Assembly: GCA_030739975.1 (NCBI GenBank)
Contig: JASLYC010000037.1
Coordinates: 1-36,124, forward strand
Direction: 5' to 3'
Origin: Gammaproteobacteria bacterium
GTDB taxonomy: Bacteria; Pseudomonadota; Gammaproteobacteria; PS1; Pseudothioglobaceae
Length of the DNA stretch: 36,124 bases
Shown here: positions 24,741 to 33,498 of the stretch, in pieces
How positions within the stretch are numbered: the first letter of the stretch is position 1
How the letters are laid out: every line of letters begins with the position of its first letter
Translations under genes and position numbers: made by a program
Notes under the pieces: model-generated
Databases searched by the model: none
What the model saw: only the letters and a program-made list of their open reading frames with translations
Told to the model about the DNA's origin: nothing

Positions 24741-25718
24741 ATGAAAATTGGCACACACCAATTAACATCACAAGTTTTTCTTGCGCCTATGGCTGGCACA
24801 AGTGACAAGCCCTTTCGTAGAATATGTAAAGAACAAGGTGCAGGCCTTACTATCTCTGAAATGGTTGTAATTAAGAAACACTTGCTTAAATCAAAGAAAT
24901 CAAAATATAGGTTAGATTTTAGTGGCGAAGATGGACCTATAAGTCTACAAATTGCAGGCTCACAACCTGATGAGTTAGCTAACTCAGCCAAACATGCGCT
25001 AGATTTTGGTGCGGAAATAGTCGACATAAATATGGGCTGCCCTGCTAAAAAAGTTTGCAACAAAGCCTCCGGCTCAGCACTAATGAAGGATGAAATGCTA
25101 GTAAAAGATATACTTACATCTGTTGTCAATGCTGTAGATGTACCGGTAACCTTAAAGATGCGTACAGGATGGAATACTAACAACAAGAATGCTCCTACAA
25201 TTGCAAAAATTGCTGAGGATGCTGGAATAGAAATGTTGACTATTCATGGTCGTACTCGTGATGATAAATATAATGGTAATGCAGAATATGACACAATAGC
25301 TGAAGTTGTTGATATTGTGGATATACCGGTAATAGCAAATGGAGATATTACTTCTGCAAAGAAAGCCAAAGATGTCTTAGATTATACTGGAGCAAAAGGC
25401 ATTATGGTGGGTAGAGCCACCCAGGGAAACCCTTGGGTTATTGGTGAAATTGACCACTATCTAAAAACTGGAATGATGGCTCCAAAGATTCCACACAATC
25501 TAAAAAAACTAACAATTCTTAGTCATATTAATCAAATTCATAAATTTTATGGCGAAAATATGGGTGTAAGGCTCGCCAGAAAGCATATTTTTTGGTATGC
25601 TATACATCTTTACCAAAGCTCTTATTTAACTTTTTGGAATAAAATCAATAAAGTTAGTGAGCCTAATTTACAGTACAGTTTGTTTAAAGAATTTCTGGAA
25701 AATAATGAGTCCAACTGA
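24741..25718 (+). CDS. dusB: tRNA-dihydrouridine synthase DusB
   Basis: An FMN/NADPH enzyme reducing specific uridines in tRNA. It has 325 aa with a TIM barrel then a helical domain. LAPMAGTSDKPFR near the N-terminus binds FMN, the catalytic Cys100 lies in INMGCPAKKVCNKASGSALM, and TIHGRTRD and GRATQGNPWV are standard. DusB is preferred over DusA or DusC because fis follows, an arrangement well known in Gammaproteobacteria. It starts immediately after def and overlaps fis by 14 bp. Confidence 0.95.
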   Translation: MKIGTHQLTSQVFLAPMAGTSDKPFRRICKEQGAGLTISEMVVIKKHLLKSKKSKYRLDFSGEDGPISLQIAGSQPDELANSAKHALDFGAEIVDINMGCPAKKVCNKASGSALMKDEMLVKDILTSVVNAVDVPVTLKMRTGWNTNNKNAPTIAKIAEDAGIEMLTIHGRTRDDKYNGNAEYDTIAEVVDIVDIPVIANGDITSAKKAKDVLDYTGAKGIMVGRATQGNPWVIGEIDHYLKTGMMAPKIPHNLKKLTILSHINQIHKFYGENMGVRLARKHIFWYAIHLYQSSYLTFWNKINKVSEPNLQYSLFKEFLENNESN

Positions 25719-25935
25719 TCTACCTACTTGTATAAATGCAAAGCTTGAGCGTTACTTCAGGCAACTTAACGGCGAAAAAGCAAGCAATGTATTTAAGATG
25801 GTTATAAATGACGTTGAACCAATTGTAATTAAACATGTTTTAGAATTCACAAAACAAAACCAGAGTGAAGCCTCAAGAATTTTAGGCATAAATCGCGGCA
25901 CATTAAAGAAAAAAATAGAACTATATAAACTCTAA
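25705..25935 (+). CDS. fis: DNA-binding protein Fis, short form
   Basis: A nucleoid-associated factor that bends DNA and activates growth genes. I chose ATG at 25705, giving 76 aa. A longer frame from 25657 would add 16 residues that are only dusB read out of frame. The helical core YFRQLNGE and the C-terminal helix-turn-helix NQSEASRILGINRGTLKKKIELY match E. coli Fis closely. Alignment by eye shows that about 25 N-terminal residues of the 98-aa E. coli protein, the flexible arms needed for invertase activation, are missing. The arrangement dusB-fis, overlapping, is the classical one. Confidence 0.94.
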   Translation: MSPTDLPTCINAKLERYFRQLNGEKASNVFKMVINDVEPIVIKHVLEFTKQNQSEASRILGINRGTLKKKIELYKL

Positions 25936-25985
25936 CTATCTATAATTCTTACCTGTTGATTCTATAAATTCATGTAAGGAATAAA

Positions 25986-27527
25986 ATGTCTATAAAACGT
26001 GCTCTATTAAGTGTTTCTGATAAAAATGGTATAGTAGATTTTGCAAAAGTTCTAGCCAGTCATAATATCGAAATATTGTCTACAGGTGGTACCGCTAAAC
26101 TTCTAACTGAAAACGGAATTTCTGTTATTCAAGTGTCTGACTATACTGGCTTCCCTGAAATGATGGCTGGAAGAGTAAAAACATTAAACCCAAAAATTCA
26201 TGGGGGCATTCTTGCTCGTCGTGGTATCGATGAAGGGATCATGAAAGAACACAATATCCACCCAATCGACTTGGTTGTTGTTAATCTTTACCCGTTTCAA
26301 GAAACTATAGCCAGAGATGACTGCACACTAGAAGTCGCAATTGAAAATATTGATATAGGTGGGCCAGCTATGCTTAGGTCTAGCGCAAAAAATTATGCCT
26401 CAGTAACGGTTGTGGTTGATAGTTCAGACTATCAAAAAGTTATTGATGAGATTAATGATTCAGGCGACACTACTCTAACTACCAGAGCTGATTTAGCTTT
26501 GAAAACTTTTGAACATACAGCTCAATATGATGGCGCTATAGCAAACTATTTAGGTAAATCTGAAGATGGATTCCCTAACACTATGAACCTTCAATTTCAT
26601 AAGGTCCAGTCTATGCGTTATGGTGAAAACCCGCACCAAAGTGCCGCATTCTACAAAGAAAACAAGCTTACAGAGTCTTGTATATCTTCAAGTATTCAAT
26701 TACAAGGCAAGGAAATGTCTTACAACAATATGGCCGATACTGATGCCGCATTGGAATGTGTACGTAGCTTTGAATCTCCTGCCTGTGTAATAGTTAAGCA
26801 CGCTAATCCTTGCGGTGTAGCTGTGCGTAGCAATATTAATGACGCATATATGGACGCATTTAGGACTGACCCTACATCGGCATTTGGTGGCATTATTGCT
26901 TTTAACCGTGTGCTTGATAAGTTAACAGCTAAGAATATTATTGATAAACAATTTGTCGAAGTCATAATAGCGCCAAGTATTGACGCAGATGCAAAAAAAG
27001 TGTTAGCGACAAAACCAAACGTACGCGTACTTGAATGTGGAGATCTTAGTACTGCACAAAATTCATTAGACTATAAAAGAGTTAATGGTGGGCTTTTGAT
27101 TCAAGATAAAGATCTGGGTGTTATTACTAGCAAAGATATACGTTGCGTTAGTGATATAGAGCCGACAGAGGAACAAGTAAAGGACCTATTGTTTGCATGG
27201 AATGTGGCAAAAGTGGTTAAATCAAATGCCATTGTTTATGTTAAAGATGAAATGACTATTGGTGTAGGGGCAGGTCAAATGTCAAGGGTGTATTCAGCTA
27301 AAATTGCTAGCATTAAGGCCTCTGATGAAGGGCTACAGGTTGAAGGTTCAGTCATGGCTTCTGATGCCTTTTTCCCATTCAGAGATGGAATTGATGCCGC
27401 GGCCGAGGCTGGGGTCAAGGCAATTATTCAGCCGGGTGGGTCTATGCGAGATGATGATGTTATTGCTGCTGCCAATGAACATAGAATCTCCATGGTATTT
27501 ACCGGCATGAGGCACTTCAAACACTAA
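25986..27527 (+). CDS. purH: Bifunctional AICAR transformylase / IMP cyclohydrolase PurH
   Basis: Catalyses the last two steps to IMP. It has 513 aa. The N-terminal MGS-like cyclohydrolase domain (about 1-195) includes STGGTAKLL and [15 protein letters not shown]. The transformylase domain follows, with Lys271 and His272 in VKHANPCG as catalytic residues. A TAAGGA ribosome site precedes the ATG, 50 bp after fis. The apt gene follows after 17 bp, linking de novo synthesis and adenine salvage. Confidence 0.97.
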   Translation: MSIKRALLSVSDKNGIVDFAKVLASHNIEILSTGGTAKLLTENGISVIQVSDYTGFPEMMAGRVKTLNPKIHGGILARRGIDEGIMKEHNIHPIDLVVVNLYPFQETIARDDCTLEVAIENIDIGGPAMLRSSAKNYASVTVVVDSSDYQKVIDEINDSGDTTLTTRADLALKTFEHTAQYDGAIANYLGKSEDGFPNTMNLQFHKVQSMRYGENPHQSAAFYKENKLTESCISSSIQLQGKEMSYNNMADTDAALECVRSFESPACVIVKHANPCGVAVRSNINDAYMDAFRTDPTSAFGGIIAFNRVLDKLTAKNIIDKQFVEVIIAPSIDADAKKVLATKPNVRVLECGDLSTAQNSLDYKRVNGGLLIQDKDLGVITSKDIRCVSDIEPTEEQVKDLLFAWNVAKVVKSNAIVYVKDEMTIGVGAGQMSRVYSAKIASIKASDEGLQVEGSVMASDAFFPFRDGIDAAAEAGVKAIIQPGGSMRDDDVIAAANEHRISMVFTGMRHFKH

Positions 27528-27544
27528 TAATTTGGTTTATCATT

Positions 27545-28057
27545 ATGGATTTAAAAAGTTACATTAAAGACATTAATGATTTTCCAAAGAAAGGCATTAT
27601 ATTTAGAGATATCTCACCACTATTAGCAGACCCAAAAGCTTTTTCTTATGCTGTTGATTGTATTGCAAATAAATATAGTCAAAAAACAATTGATAAAATT
27701 GTTGGGCTTGATGCTAGGGGGTTTATTTTTGGCTCTGCTGTATCTTATACAACAGGTATACCATTTGTTATGGTGCGAAAACCTGGCAAACTCCCAGATA
27801 AATGCGCCAGTATAGATTATCAATTAGAGTATGGCCATAATACATTTGAAATACACAAAAATGCAATAAGCAAAAATGAAAATGTATTAATAATTGATGA
27901 TCTGTTGGCTACAGGAGGCTCAGTTAAGGCTGTTGTAGAACTGATTAATAAGCTCGGTGCAAAAGTTCATGCATTGGAGTGCATTGTTGAGTTAGGCTTT
28001 TTAAACGCTAGAGACACTCTCGATATTACAATTAACTCGCAGATAGTTTATGATTAG
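27545..28057 (+). CDS. apt: Adenine phosphoribosyltransferase
   Basis: Salvages adenine to AMP using PRPP. The 170-aa protein has the family size. FPKKGIIFRDISPLL near 13-27 and LDARGFIFG near 55-63 are typical, and the PRPP loop VLIIDDLLATGGS occupies 114-126. It is the last gene of the plus-strand run and converges on dbpA across only 14 bp with no visible terminator. Confidence 0.95.
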   Translation: MDLKSYIKDINDFPKKGIIFRDISPLLADPKAFSYAVDCIANKYSQKTIDKIVGLDARGFIFGSAVSYTTGIPFVMVRKPGKLPDKCASIDYQLEYGHNTFEIHKNAISKNENVLIIDDLLATGGSVKAVVELINKLGAKVHALECIVELGFLNARDTLDITINSQIVYD

Positions 28058-28071
28058 AAAAGTTGTATAGA

Positions 28072-29469
28072 TTAAGACAGTATCCTGGCTCTAAAAGCTT
28101 TACCTTTTAGTTTGTCGCTTTTAATTTTTCTAAGTACATCCTTAGCCAAATCTGAACTAACAGCAACATAAGACCAATTGTTAGTAACATGTATTTTGCC
28201 AATTTTATCTCCATCAATGCTACCATTTGCAGTAATACCACCCACAATATCTCCAGGACGAAGCTTTTGTTTCTTGCCGCCATCTATCTTAATTGTTGTC
28301 ATTGCTGGTTTGTTGGCGGGTTTAGCTAAATAATTATCACTAGGAAGAGTGTCTGGGAGCTCTTCATTGTCTACAATGCTACTTAATGTTTCGATTTTAT
28401 ATTTTTCTTTGTCACTATATAGAGTACAGGCTATACCGACACGGCCGGCCCTTCCGGTTCTGCCAATACGATGTATATGTACTTCTGGATTGTGCGCAAC
28501 ATTGTAATTTATAACCATATCGAGTGAGTCAATATCTAAACCACGAGCAGCAACGTCAGTGGCCACAAGAACGGACGCACTTTTATTGGTAAATCTAATC
28601 AGGGACTGGTCTCTGTCTCGTTGGTCAAGGTCCCCATGAATTGCTAGGGCATAGTGGCCATGATATCTCAATTCATTGGCTACATCTTTGGTGTCACTCT
28701 TGGTATTACAAAAAACAAGAACAGACTCTAGTTTATATTTTGATAGTAAAATTCTGAGCGCTGTCATTCTGTCATCGTGACTGTTGGTCTCATAAAAAAA
28801 CTGCTTTATTGTTTTTTCTTCATGCATTGACTCAGACTTAACCTTAATAGGTCTATTCATGACACTGCCTGCAATAGTGTTAATTTCTTCAGGGAATGTT
28901 GCACTGAAAAGAAGAGTTTGGCGTTCTATAGGGGTATTTGATACAATCTTTTCTATGGATTCTAGGAATCCCATATCTAACATACGGTCTGCCTCATCTA
29001 GAACCAATGTGTTAATGTTATCTAAATCAAGTGTACCCTTTCTTAGGTGCTCTTCGATCCTTCCTGGTGTACCCACAATTACATGAGTTCTGTGCCTTAA
29101 TGACCCTATTTGTGGACCTATTGGAGCACCACCACATAAAGTTATAACCTTTACATTATTGATTACCCTTGCCAATCTTCGTATCTCTTCAGCAACCTGT
29201 TCTGCTAGCTCTCTTGTAGGGCAAATAACTAAAGACTGAGGCTTAAAAGAATTAAGGTCCATCTTATTGATTAGCCCAAGACCGAATGCTGCTGTCTTGC
29301 CAGAACCAGTTTTTCCTTGCCCAATCAAATCTTTATTTGCCAATATAACAGGCAAACTCAACGACTGTATGGCTGTCATCTCTTTGTATCCAAGAGAATC
29401 CAAATTGTTTAATAGTTCTCTACTGAGGTTAAGTGAGGAAAAGTCTGATGAATTCAAAATAAATCTCAA
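28072..29469 (-). CDS. dbpA: ATP-dependent RNA helicase DbpA
   Basis: A DEAD-box helicase that, in E. coli, is targeted to 23S rRNA hairpin 92 during 50S assembly. It has 465 aa. GKTGSGKT is at 52-59, PTRELA at 84-89, DEAD at 158-161, SAT near 193-195, and HRIGRTGRAGR is present. The C-terminal RNA-binding domain (about 390-465) reads KIDGGKKQKLRPGDIVGGI and ends KLKGKAFRARIL, closely matching DbpA. This makes two DbpA-domain helicases in the window with the DeaD-type one. It lies 6 bp after the unknown 144-aa gene, so they are probably cotranscribed. Confidence 0.95.
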   Translation of the reverse strand: MRFILNSSDFSSLNLSRELLNNLDSLGYKEMTAIQSLSLPVILANKDLIGQGKTGSGKTAAFGLGLINKMDLNSFKPQSLVICPTRELAEQVAEEIRRLARVINNVKVITLCGGAPIGPQIGSLRHRTHVIVGTPGRIEEHLRKGTLDLDNINTLVLDEADRMLDMGFLESIEKIVSNTPIERQTLLFSATFPEEINTIAGSVMNRPIKVKSESMHEEKTIKQFFYETNSHDDRMTALRILLSKYKLESVLVFCNTKSDTKDVANELRYHGHYALAIHGDLDQRDRDQSLIRFTNKSASVLVATDVAARGLDIDSLDMVINYNVAHNPEVHIHRIGRTGRAGRVGIACTLYSDKEKYKIETLSSIVDNEELPDTLPSDNYLAKPANKPAMTTIKIDGGKKQKLRPGDIVGGITANGSIDGDKIGKIHVTNNWSYVAVSSDLAKDVLRKIKSDKLKGKAFRARILS

Positions 29470-29475
29470 TAAAGT

Positions 29476-29910
29476 TTATAATTTATATTTCTTAGGCATT
29501 TGCGGGTTATTTTTTGGGTCTGTGTCATGAATATTTAATTTCATGCATACCGGTAGAGAACTCAATTTGTTATATATATCTTCTGCAGTATTTTTATCGT
29601 ACACTTCATTGCCTTTAACGTATACAGTAAATTTTTTTGAATGTTTTTTTACTTTTTGAGGGTCACTAATTACTGATTTTGTCCAGTTATATAATGGATA
29701 ATTCTCTATGCCATTTATTTCTGCCTCGTGACAATAGCCTGCAAATGCCTCATACACACTAATTGCTTCTGCATTACAAGAACTTAAAATTGATATAAGA
29801 GCTCTGGAATTGCCTTTTGGACTATCTAAGTTCATACCTTTTGCATCTAAATCACTCAACTCAAATCTTATTTGAAACATAAGCTCTTTGGATTTATTTT
29901 TGTCAGCCAT
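29476..29910 (-). CDS. Conserved-looking hypothetical protein, 144 aa
   Basis: I do not recognise this protein. It starts at ATG 29910 behind an AAGGA ribosome site at about 10 bases and ends 6 bp before dbpA. It is soluble, with no signal peptide or membrane segment, and is rich in Lys, Asn, Asp and Ser. The N-terminal part (MFQIRFELSDLDAKG) and a central helix (ISVYEAFAGYCHEAEI) look structured. The rest carries several Lys-rich stretches. Four cysteines or fewer are scattered without a metal motif. Codon use looks like its neighbours. The pairing with dbpA hints at RNA or ribosome work, which is only inference. Confidence 0.72.
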   Translation of the reverse strand: MADKNKSKELMFQIRFELSDLDAKGMNLDSPKGNSRALISILSSCNAEAISVYEAFAGYCHEAEINGIENYPLYNWTKSVISDPQKVKKHSKKFTVYVKGNEVYDKNTAEDIYNKLSSLPVCMKLNIHDTDPKNNPQMPKKYKL

Positions 29911-30156
29911 GTATCAATCATCCTTAATGAAAATATACAAAAAATATTAATAATTAGACAGCTTTGGTCAAAATGATTACAACAAATGTGACTACATTGC
30001 TTAGCACTATTAGAGGCAATCAGGCTGTCACTATATTTTATATTGTGGGGATAGAATATATGATTTTTTTTACTCAGAACAGTTAATTCTACACCTAAAT
30101 ATAGCTATTATAGTAACTTTATTTAGAAATAATTCTATCGTATGTTACCAATAAAG
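29911..30156. other. AT-rich spacer between the 144-aa gene and 6S RNA
   Basis: About 250 bp without an open frame of note. TATAAT occurs on the minus strand near 30110 and could serve the 144-aa gene, but it lies far upstream and has no good -35. I see no strong hairpin, repeat or tRNA here. Confidence 0.5.
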
Positions 30157-30165
30157 TGAGATAAT
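30157..30165 (+). promoter_or_regulatory. Extended -10 promoter for 6S RNA
   Basis: TGAGATAAT gives an extended -10 (TG, one base, GATAAT, five of six consensus). Transcription would start near 30172, which fits the 5' end expected from the closing stem of the RNA. No convincing -35 is visible. Confidence 0.55.
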
Positions 30166-30171
30166 ATTTGT

Positions 30172-30345
30172 ATCTGTTGTGTTCGTGATTGGTTATATTC
30201 CCTGAGCCGATTAAAAACAACATTAGGAAATGAGATAGCTGACTATTGTGCAAGCCCGCCTTGAAGTGGGAAACCTACGGGAGGCTTCGAAATTCCGCCT
30301 TGAGCCAGATGGTTTCAGGTTGCTTCCAACACGGCACAATGGACT
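30172..30345 (+). ncRNA. ssrS: 6S RNA (SsrS)
   Basis: A regulatory RNA that mimics an open promoter and binds sigma-70 RNA polymerase. The 5' strand of the central bubble, CCCTGAGCCGA (30200-30210), is identical to the E. coli hallmark. The 3' side reads CCGCCTTGAGCC (30295-30306) followed by a TTTCAGG-type stem, also like E. coli. The ends pair: TTGTG and GTG in 30177-30187 against CACGGCACAA (30330-30339). The 5-formyl-THF cyclo-ligase gene lies about 80 bp downstream, the well-known ssrS-ygfA order. The exact ends are estimates; about 174 nt is slightly below the usual 180-190. Confidence 0.93.
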
Positions 30346-30424
30346 TTTATCAAGCATTTCTATTTACCTCTATTTCTGTATTTCAACTATAATAATTTAC
30401 CTAAATCGTATCTTAATTTAATTA

Positions 30425-30979
30425 ATGAAAGACTTAAGGCAAACTCTTAGGCAGAAAAGAAGATCTGTTACTAACTCAGATAGAGTCAAGTGCTCTAAAC
30501 AGTTACTATCAAAATGCAAAAGTTTGGGTATATTTAAAACTGGCAGAAGGATTGCTATCTACCTTTCAAATGACGGTGAGATCGACCCTGTTTATATTCA
30601 AAAGCATATGCAAATGCTTGGATTATGCGTCTATTTGCCTTTATTAGACGGTAAAAGCTTAAAATTCGCAAAAACAGGTAACAAATTTATAAAAAATAGA
30701 TTTGGCATAAATGAACCTGTTTTTTCAAAATATGTTAACGCCAATAGGCTAAATATCATTCTTATGCCTTTGGTAGGATTTGATAATCAAAAAAACCGAA
30801 TAGGTATGGGTGGTGGTTTTTATGATAGAACGTTGTCTTTTAAGATGAGGCAGTTAGACTATAAAAGTCCTAAACTTTACGGTCTTGCGTTTGATTGCCA
30901 AGAAGTAAAGAGGCTCGATATTCAGCCTTGGGATGTGAAACTTGATGGCGTTATAACACCCAATAAAATAATCAAGTAG
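30425..30979 (+). CDS. ygfA: 5-formyltetrahydrofolate cyclo-ligase
   Basis: Converts 5-formyl-THF to 5,10-methenyl-THF with ATP. The 184-aa protein fits the family. A basic N-terminus (LRQTLRQKRRSV), a YLSNDGEIDP substrate segment and the nucleotide motif GMGGGFYDR (127-135) are diagnostic. It lies directly downstream of 6S RNA and is likely cotranscribed with it, as in enteric bacteria. Its last 8 bp overlap the 3' end of the convergent ubiquinone hydroxylase gene. Confidence 0.95.
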   Translation: MKDLRQTLRQKRRSVTNSDRVKCSKQLLSKCKSLGIFKTGRRIAIYLSNDGEIDPVYIQKHMQMLGLCVYLPLLDGKSLKFAKTGNKFIKNRFGINEPVFSKYVNANRLNIILMPLVGFDNQKNRIGMGGGFYDRTLSFKMRQLDYKSPKLYGLAFDCQEVKRLDIQPWDVKLDGVITPNKIIK

Positions 30980-32144
30980 GGGTTTTGTCTGTATCGCCTA
31001 GTGCTTGCCTTTGAAAGAATGATTTAATTGATGAATTGTTATCAATTATGTTCATGCCTAAACCCCTCAGCCACCTTAATGGCTCATTATTTTCTTTATA
31101 AATCCAGTTGAGCGCGGTCATAGTTTTTGCCATTAGCTCATTGTCAAAGCGTCTAGACCTGGCGTACTTCCTAAGAACACTATAGTCGCCAAGAGGCTTA
31201 TTGCTATTTATTATCTGGTGTGTTAATTCTTCGACATCGGCGAATCCTAAATTAACCCCCTGTCCTGCTAGTGGGTGGATGTTGTGTGCAGCATCCCCCA
31301 CCAAAGCCAAATTTTCTTTCACATAATCCTTAGCACTACGTTCAATTAATGGGAATGAATAGATGTCACTTGCAACTTTCAATCTTCCAAAACGATGCTC
31401 TGTTGCATTCTCTAAGCGTTTTACAAAATCTTCATTAGAAAGTGAAATTAAATCTTCAGCTAAATGATTATTAGCAGACCAAACTATTGATGCTTGAGTA
31501 TTGCTTAGAGGTAATACTGCTACAATACTATCGGATAAGAATCGCTGCCATGTAGTATCTTCAAAGTCATTAGTCGTGGTTATATTACAAATAATGGCTT
31601 GCTGATTATAGTTGGTAGTGCTAAATTCAATTCCAGCTAATTCTCTGGTACGTGATAGGGCTCCGTCTGCTCCTATTAATAGCTGGCAAGTTATATTTTC
31701 GTCATTATCCAATCTAATTTGATAGCCATTATTTATCTTTTTAATAGAGCTAAGTTTAGCCTTAATATATTCAGCTGATGTTCTGGATAGTGACTCGTAT
31801 AAGGCTTTCTGAATTGCATCATTTTCAATAATACTTCCCAAACTCGATAAACTTTCGTCTTGGGAATTAAAGCTTATACTGCCGTGTGAATTTTGGTCCC
31901 ATACCTTGGTTTTAGTAAAGACATGCTTGCGTTTAATAAGTTCCCACACTCCAAGTCTTGTTAACAAGTCCTCGGACTTCAGGTTAATTGCACTAACCCG
32001 CGTATGGAAATCCTTTGTAAGTTTGGGTTGTGGATTATTGGGCTCGATTATTGCGACCTTGAGTTCACTTTTTTGTAATAAACTTAATGCAAAAGACTGG
32101 CCGACCATTCCGCCGCCAATGACTATGACATCATATTCTATCAT
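30972..32144 (-). CDS. UbiH/UbiF/VisC-family ubiquinone biosynthesis hydroxylase
   Basis: An FAD-dependent monooxygenase hydroxylating the ring of a ubiquinone precursor. It has 390 aa. The FAD loop GGGMVGQSF begins at 10, the GADG motif is at 158-161, and GDAAHNIHPLAGQGVNLGF begins at 283. Family membership is clear, but UbiH, UbiF and UbiI cannot be separated by eye. In E. coli ubiH and visC lie near ygfA, which fits the position beside it. It overlaps pmbA by 4 bp (32141-32144). The 3' end overlaps ygfA tail to tail. Confidence 0.9.
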   Translation of the reverse strand: MIEYDVIVIGGGMVGQSFALSLLQKSELKVAIIEPNNPQPKLTKDFHTRVSAINLKSEDLLTRLGVWELIKRKHVFTKTKVWDQNSHGSISFNSQDESLSSLGSIIENDAIQKALYESLSRTSAEYIKAKLSSIKKINNGYQIRLDNDENITCQLLIGADGALSRTRELAGIEFSTTNYNQQAIICNITTTNDFEDTTWQRFLSDSIVAVLPLSNTQASIVWSANNHLAEDLISLSNEDFVKRLENATEHRFGRLKVASDIYSFPLIERSAKDYVKENLALVGDAAHNIHPLAGQGVNLGFADVEELTHQIINSNKPLGDYSVLRKYARSRRFDNELMAKTMTALNWIYKENNEPLRWLRGLGMNIIDNNSSIKSFFQRQALGDTDKTPT

Positions 32145-33460
32145 TGTAAATCGCCTGCAATAGTCATTTCGTTAACTAGAACAGAACCAACCTTGATATT
32201 GCTACGCATATCAATGTCATTGCCAATATGCACAACCCCTTTAAACATATCCTTCAAATTGCCAGCAATAGTAAGACCAGAGACCGGAAATTTAATTTCA
32301 CCACCCTCGACCCAATAACCAAGTGCACCCCTTGAGTAGTCTCCGGTAGTGCCATTAATCCCATGGCCCATAAGCTCAGTTACTACAAGGCATTTATCTG
32401 TATCCTTAATTAAAGAGTCAAGGCCGCCATTAAAGTTTGCACTCACAACTACATTGTTGACACCTCCAGAATTTGCGGTTGTATTAAGACCAAGCTGGTT
32501 AGCAGAATATTGCCCCATAATATAGCTCTTAACATAGCCATTCTTTATAAAGTGTTGTTCACCTTTAAGTACCCCATCACTATCGAAGGACTTAGCACCT
32601 AATGTTTTCTTTGTAAGTGGCTTTTCAGTTATATTTACACTCTCTGGTAATATTAATTTATCTAGACTGTCTAACAAAAAAGTTGATTTTTTGTATTGCC
32701 TAGAGCCTCCCAAAGCGCCCAATAACTGTGAAAATAGACCGCTAGATAAGCGTGATGTAAAAATAACCGGGCACTTTTGAGAGGTCAAGGAACTGGCGCC
32801 TAGCTTATTCTGAGCCAACTTAGCTGCCCCTGTTGCAACACTATTTAATGAGCTGAGGTCTTTGTAATCTAGTGCCGTTGTGTATTCATATGCGGTCTGC
32901 TTTTCTGTACCTTTTTTAGCGATTAAAGAACAATGCATTGAGTGGCTAGTGCTTTTTTGTGTTGCAATCAAGCCGTTAGAGTTTGCATATAGGCCTTTAC
33001 CTTCGTAACTTGAAACTTCTGTACCCTCTGAGTTGTCGATATATTCCTGTTCTAGAGCAATAGACTCGCACTCTTTAGCTAATTCAATACTCTCAGTAGC
33101 TTCCAGTTCCCATGGATGGTATAAATCTAAATCAGGCGCACTAAACGCCATCCTTTCCTTTGGAGCTAGGCCATTAAATGGGTCTTCCTGAGTGTATTTA
33201 GCAATTAGGCAGGCAGACTCGATTGACTTCTTTAGGCCTTCTTTAGTGAGGTCTACGCTGGATGCGTGGCCTTTTTTTTGGCCGAAATATACATTAATTT
33301 CGAAGCTCTTATCTAAATGGTACTGTAGAGTTTCAACATTGCCCAGCCTTACAGAGGTAGAGACTCCTGAACTTGATGTGAGTGATATTTCGAAGTCACT
33401 GACCTGTTGTTTTTTTAACAGATCTATAGCCATTTCGACTGTTTTTTCTAGTGATGACAT
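32141..33460 (-). CDS. pmbA: TldE/PmbA metalloprotease-family protein
   Basis: The non-catalytic partner of TldD in the TldD/TldE protease, which in E. coli matures microcin B17 and degrades CcdA. It has 439 aa, close to the E. coli 450. The C-terminal ELMGHGINGTTGDYSRGALGYWVEGG region and the closing LTIAGNL/IGNDID segments are characteristic. The HExxH of TldD is absent, supporting PmbA. TldD is not in the window. The stop overlaps the start of the hydroxylase gene, so both are on one transcript. Confidence 0.94.
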   Translation of the reverse strand: MSSLEKTVEMAIDLLKKQQVSDFEISLTSSSGVSTSVRLGNVETLQYHLDKSFEINVYFGQKKGHASSVDLTKEGLKKSIESACLIAKYTQEDPFNGLAPKERMAFSAPDLDLYHPWELEATESIELAKECESIALEQEYIDNSEGTEVSSYEGKGLYANSNGLIATQKSTSHSMHCSLIAKKGTEKQTAYEYTTALDYKDLSSLNSVATGAAKLAQNKLGASSLTSQKCPVIFTSRLSSGLFSQLLGALGGSRQYKKSTFLLDSLDKLILPESVNITEKPLTKKTLGAKSFDSDGVLKGEQHFIKNGYVKSYIMGQYSANQLGLNTTANSGGVNNVVVSANFNGGLDSLIKDTDKCLVVTELMGHGINGTTGDYSRGALGYWVEGGEIKFPVSGLTIAGNLKDMFKGVVHIGNDIDMRSNIKVGSVLVNEMTIAGDLQ

Positions 33461-33498
33461 TTGGGTTTATAAAAAATAAAAAGCATATATTAGTTATG

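Noticed and set aside
24578-25186. Antisense open frame of 202 codons across def and dusB
   Set aside because: Both underlying genes are well supported and the antisense product has no recognisable domain or ribosome site.
25657-25704. Longer start for fis
   Set aside because: The extra 16 residues are dusB coding DNA read in another frame and do not match the Fis N-terminus.
27304-27510. Second plus-strand frame near the end of purH
   Set aside because: It is an out-of-frame shadow of the conserved purH C-terminus.
29911-30156. Possible tRNA or small coding gene in the spacer
   Set aside because: No T-loop-like GGTTCGA sequence, no clover-leaf pairing and only very short frames were seen.
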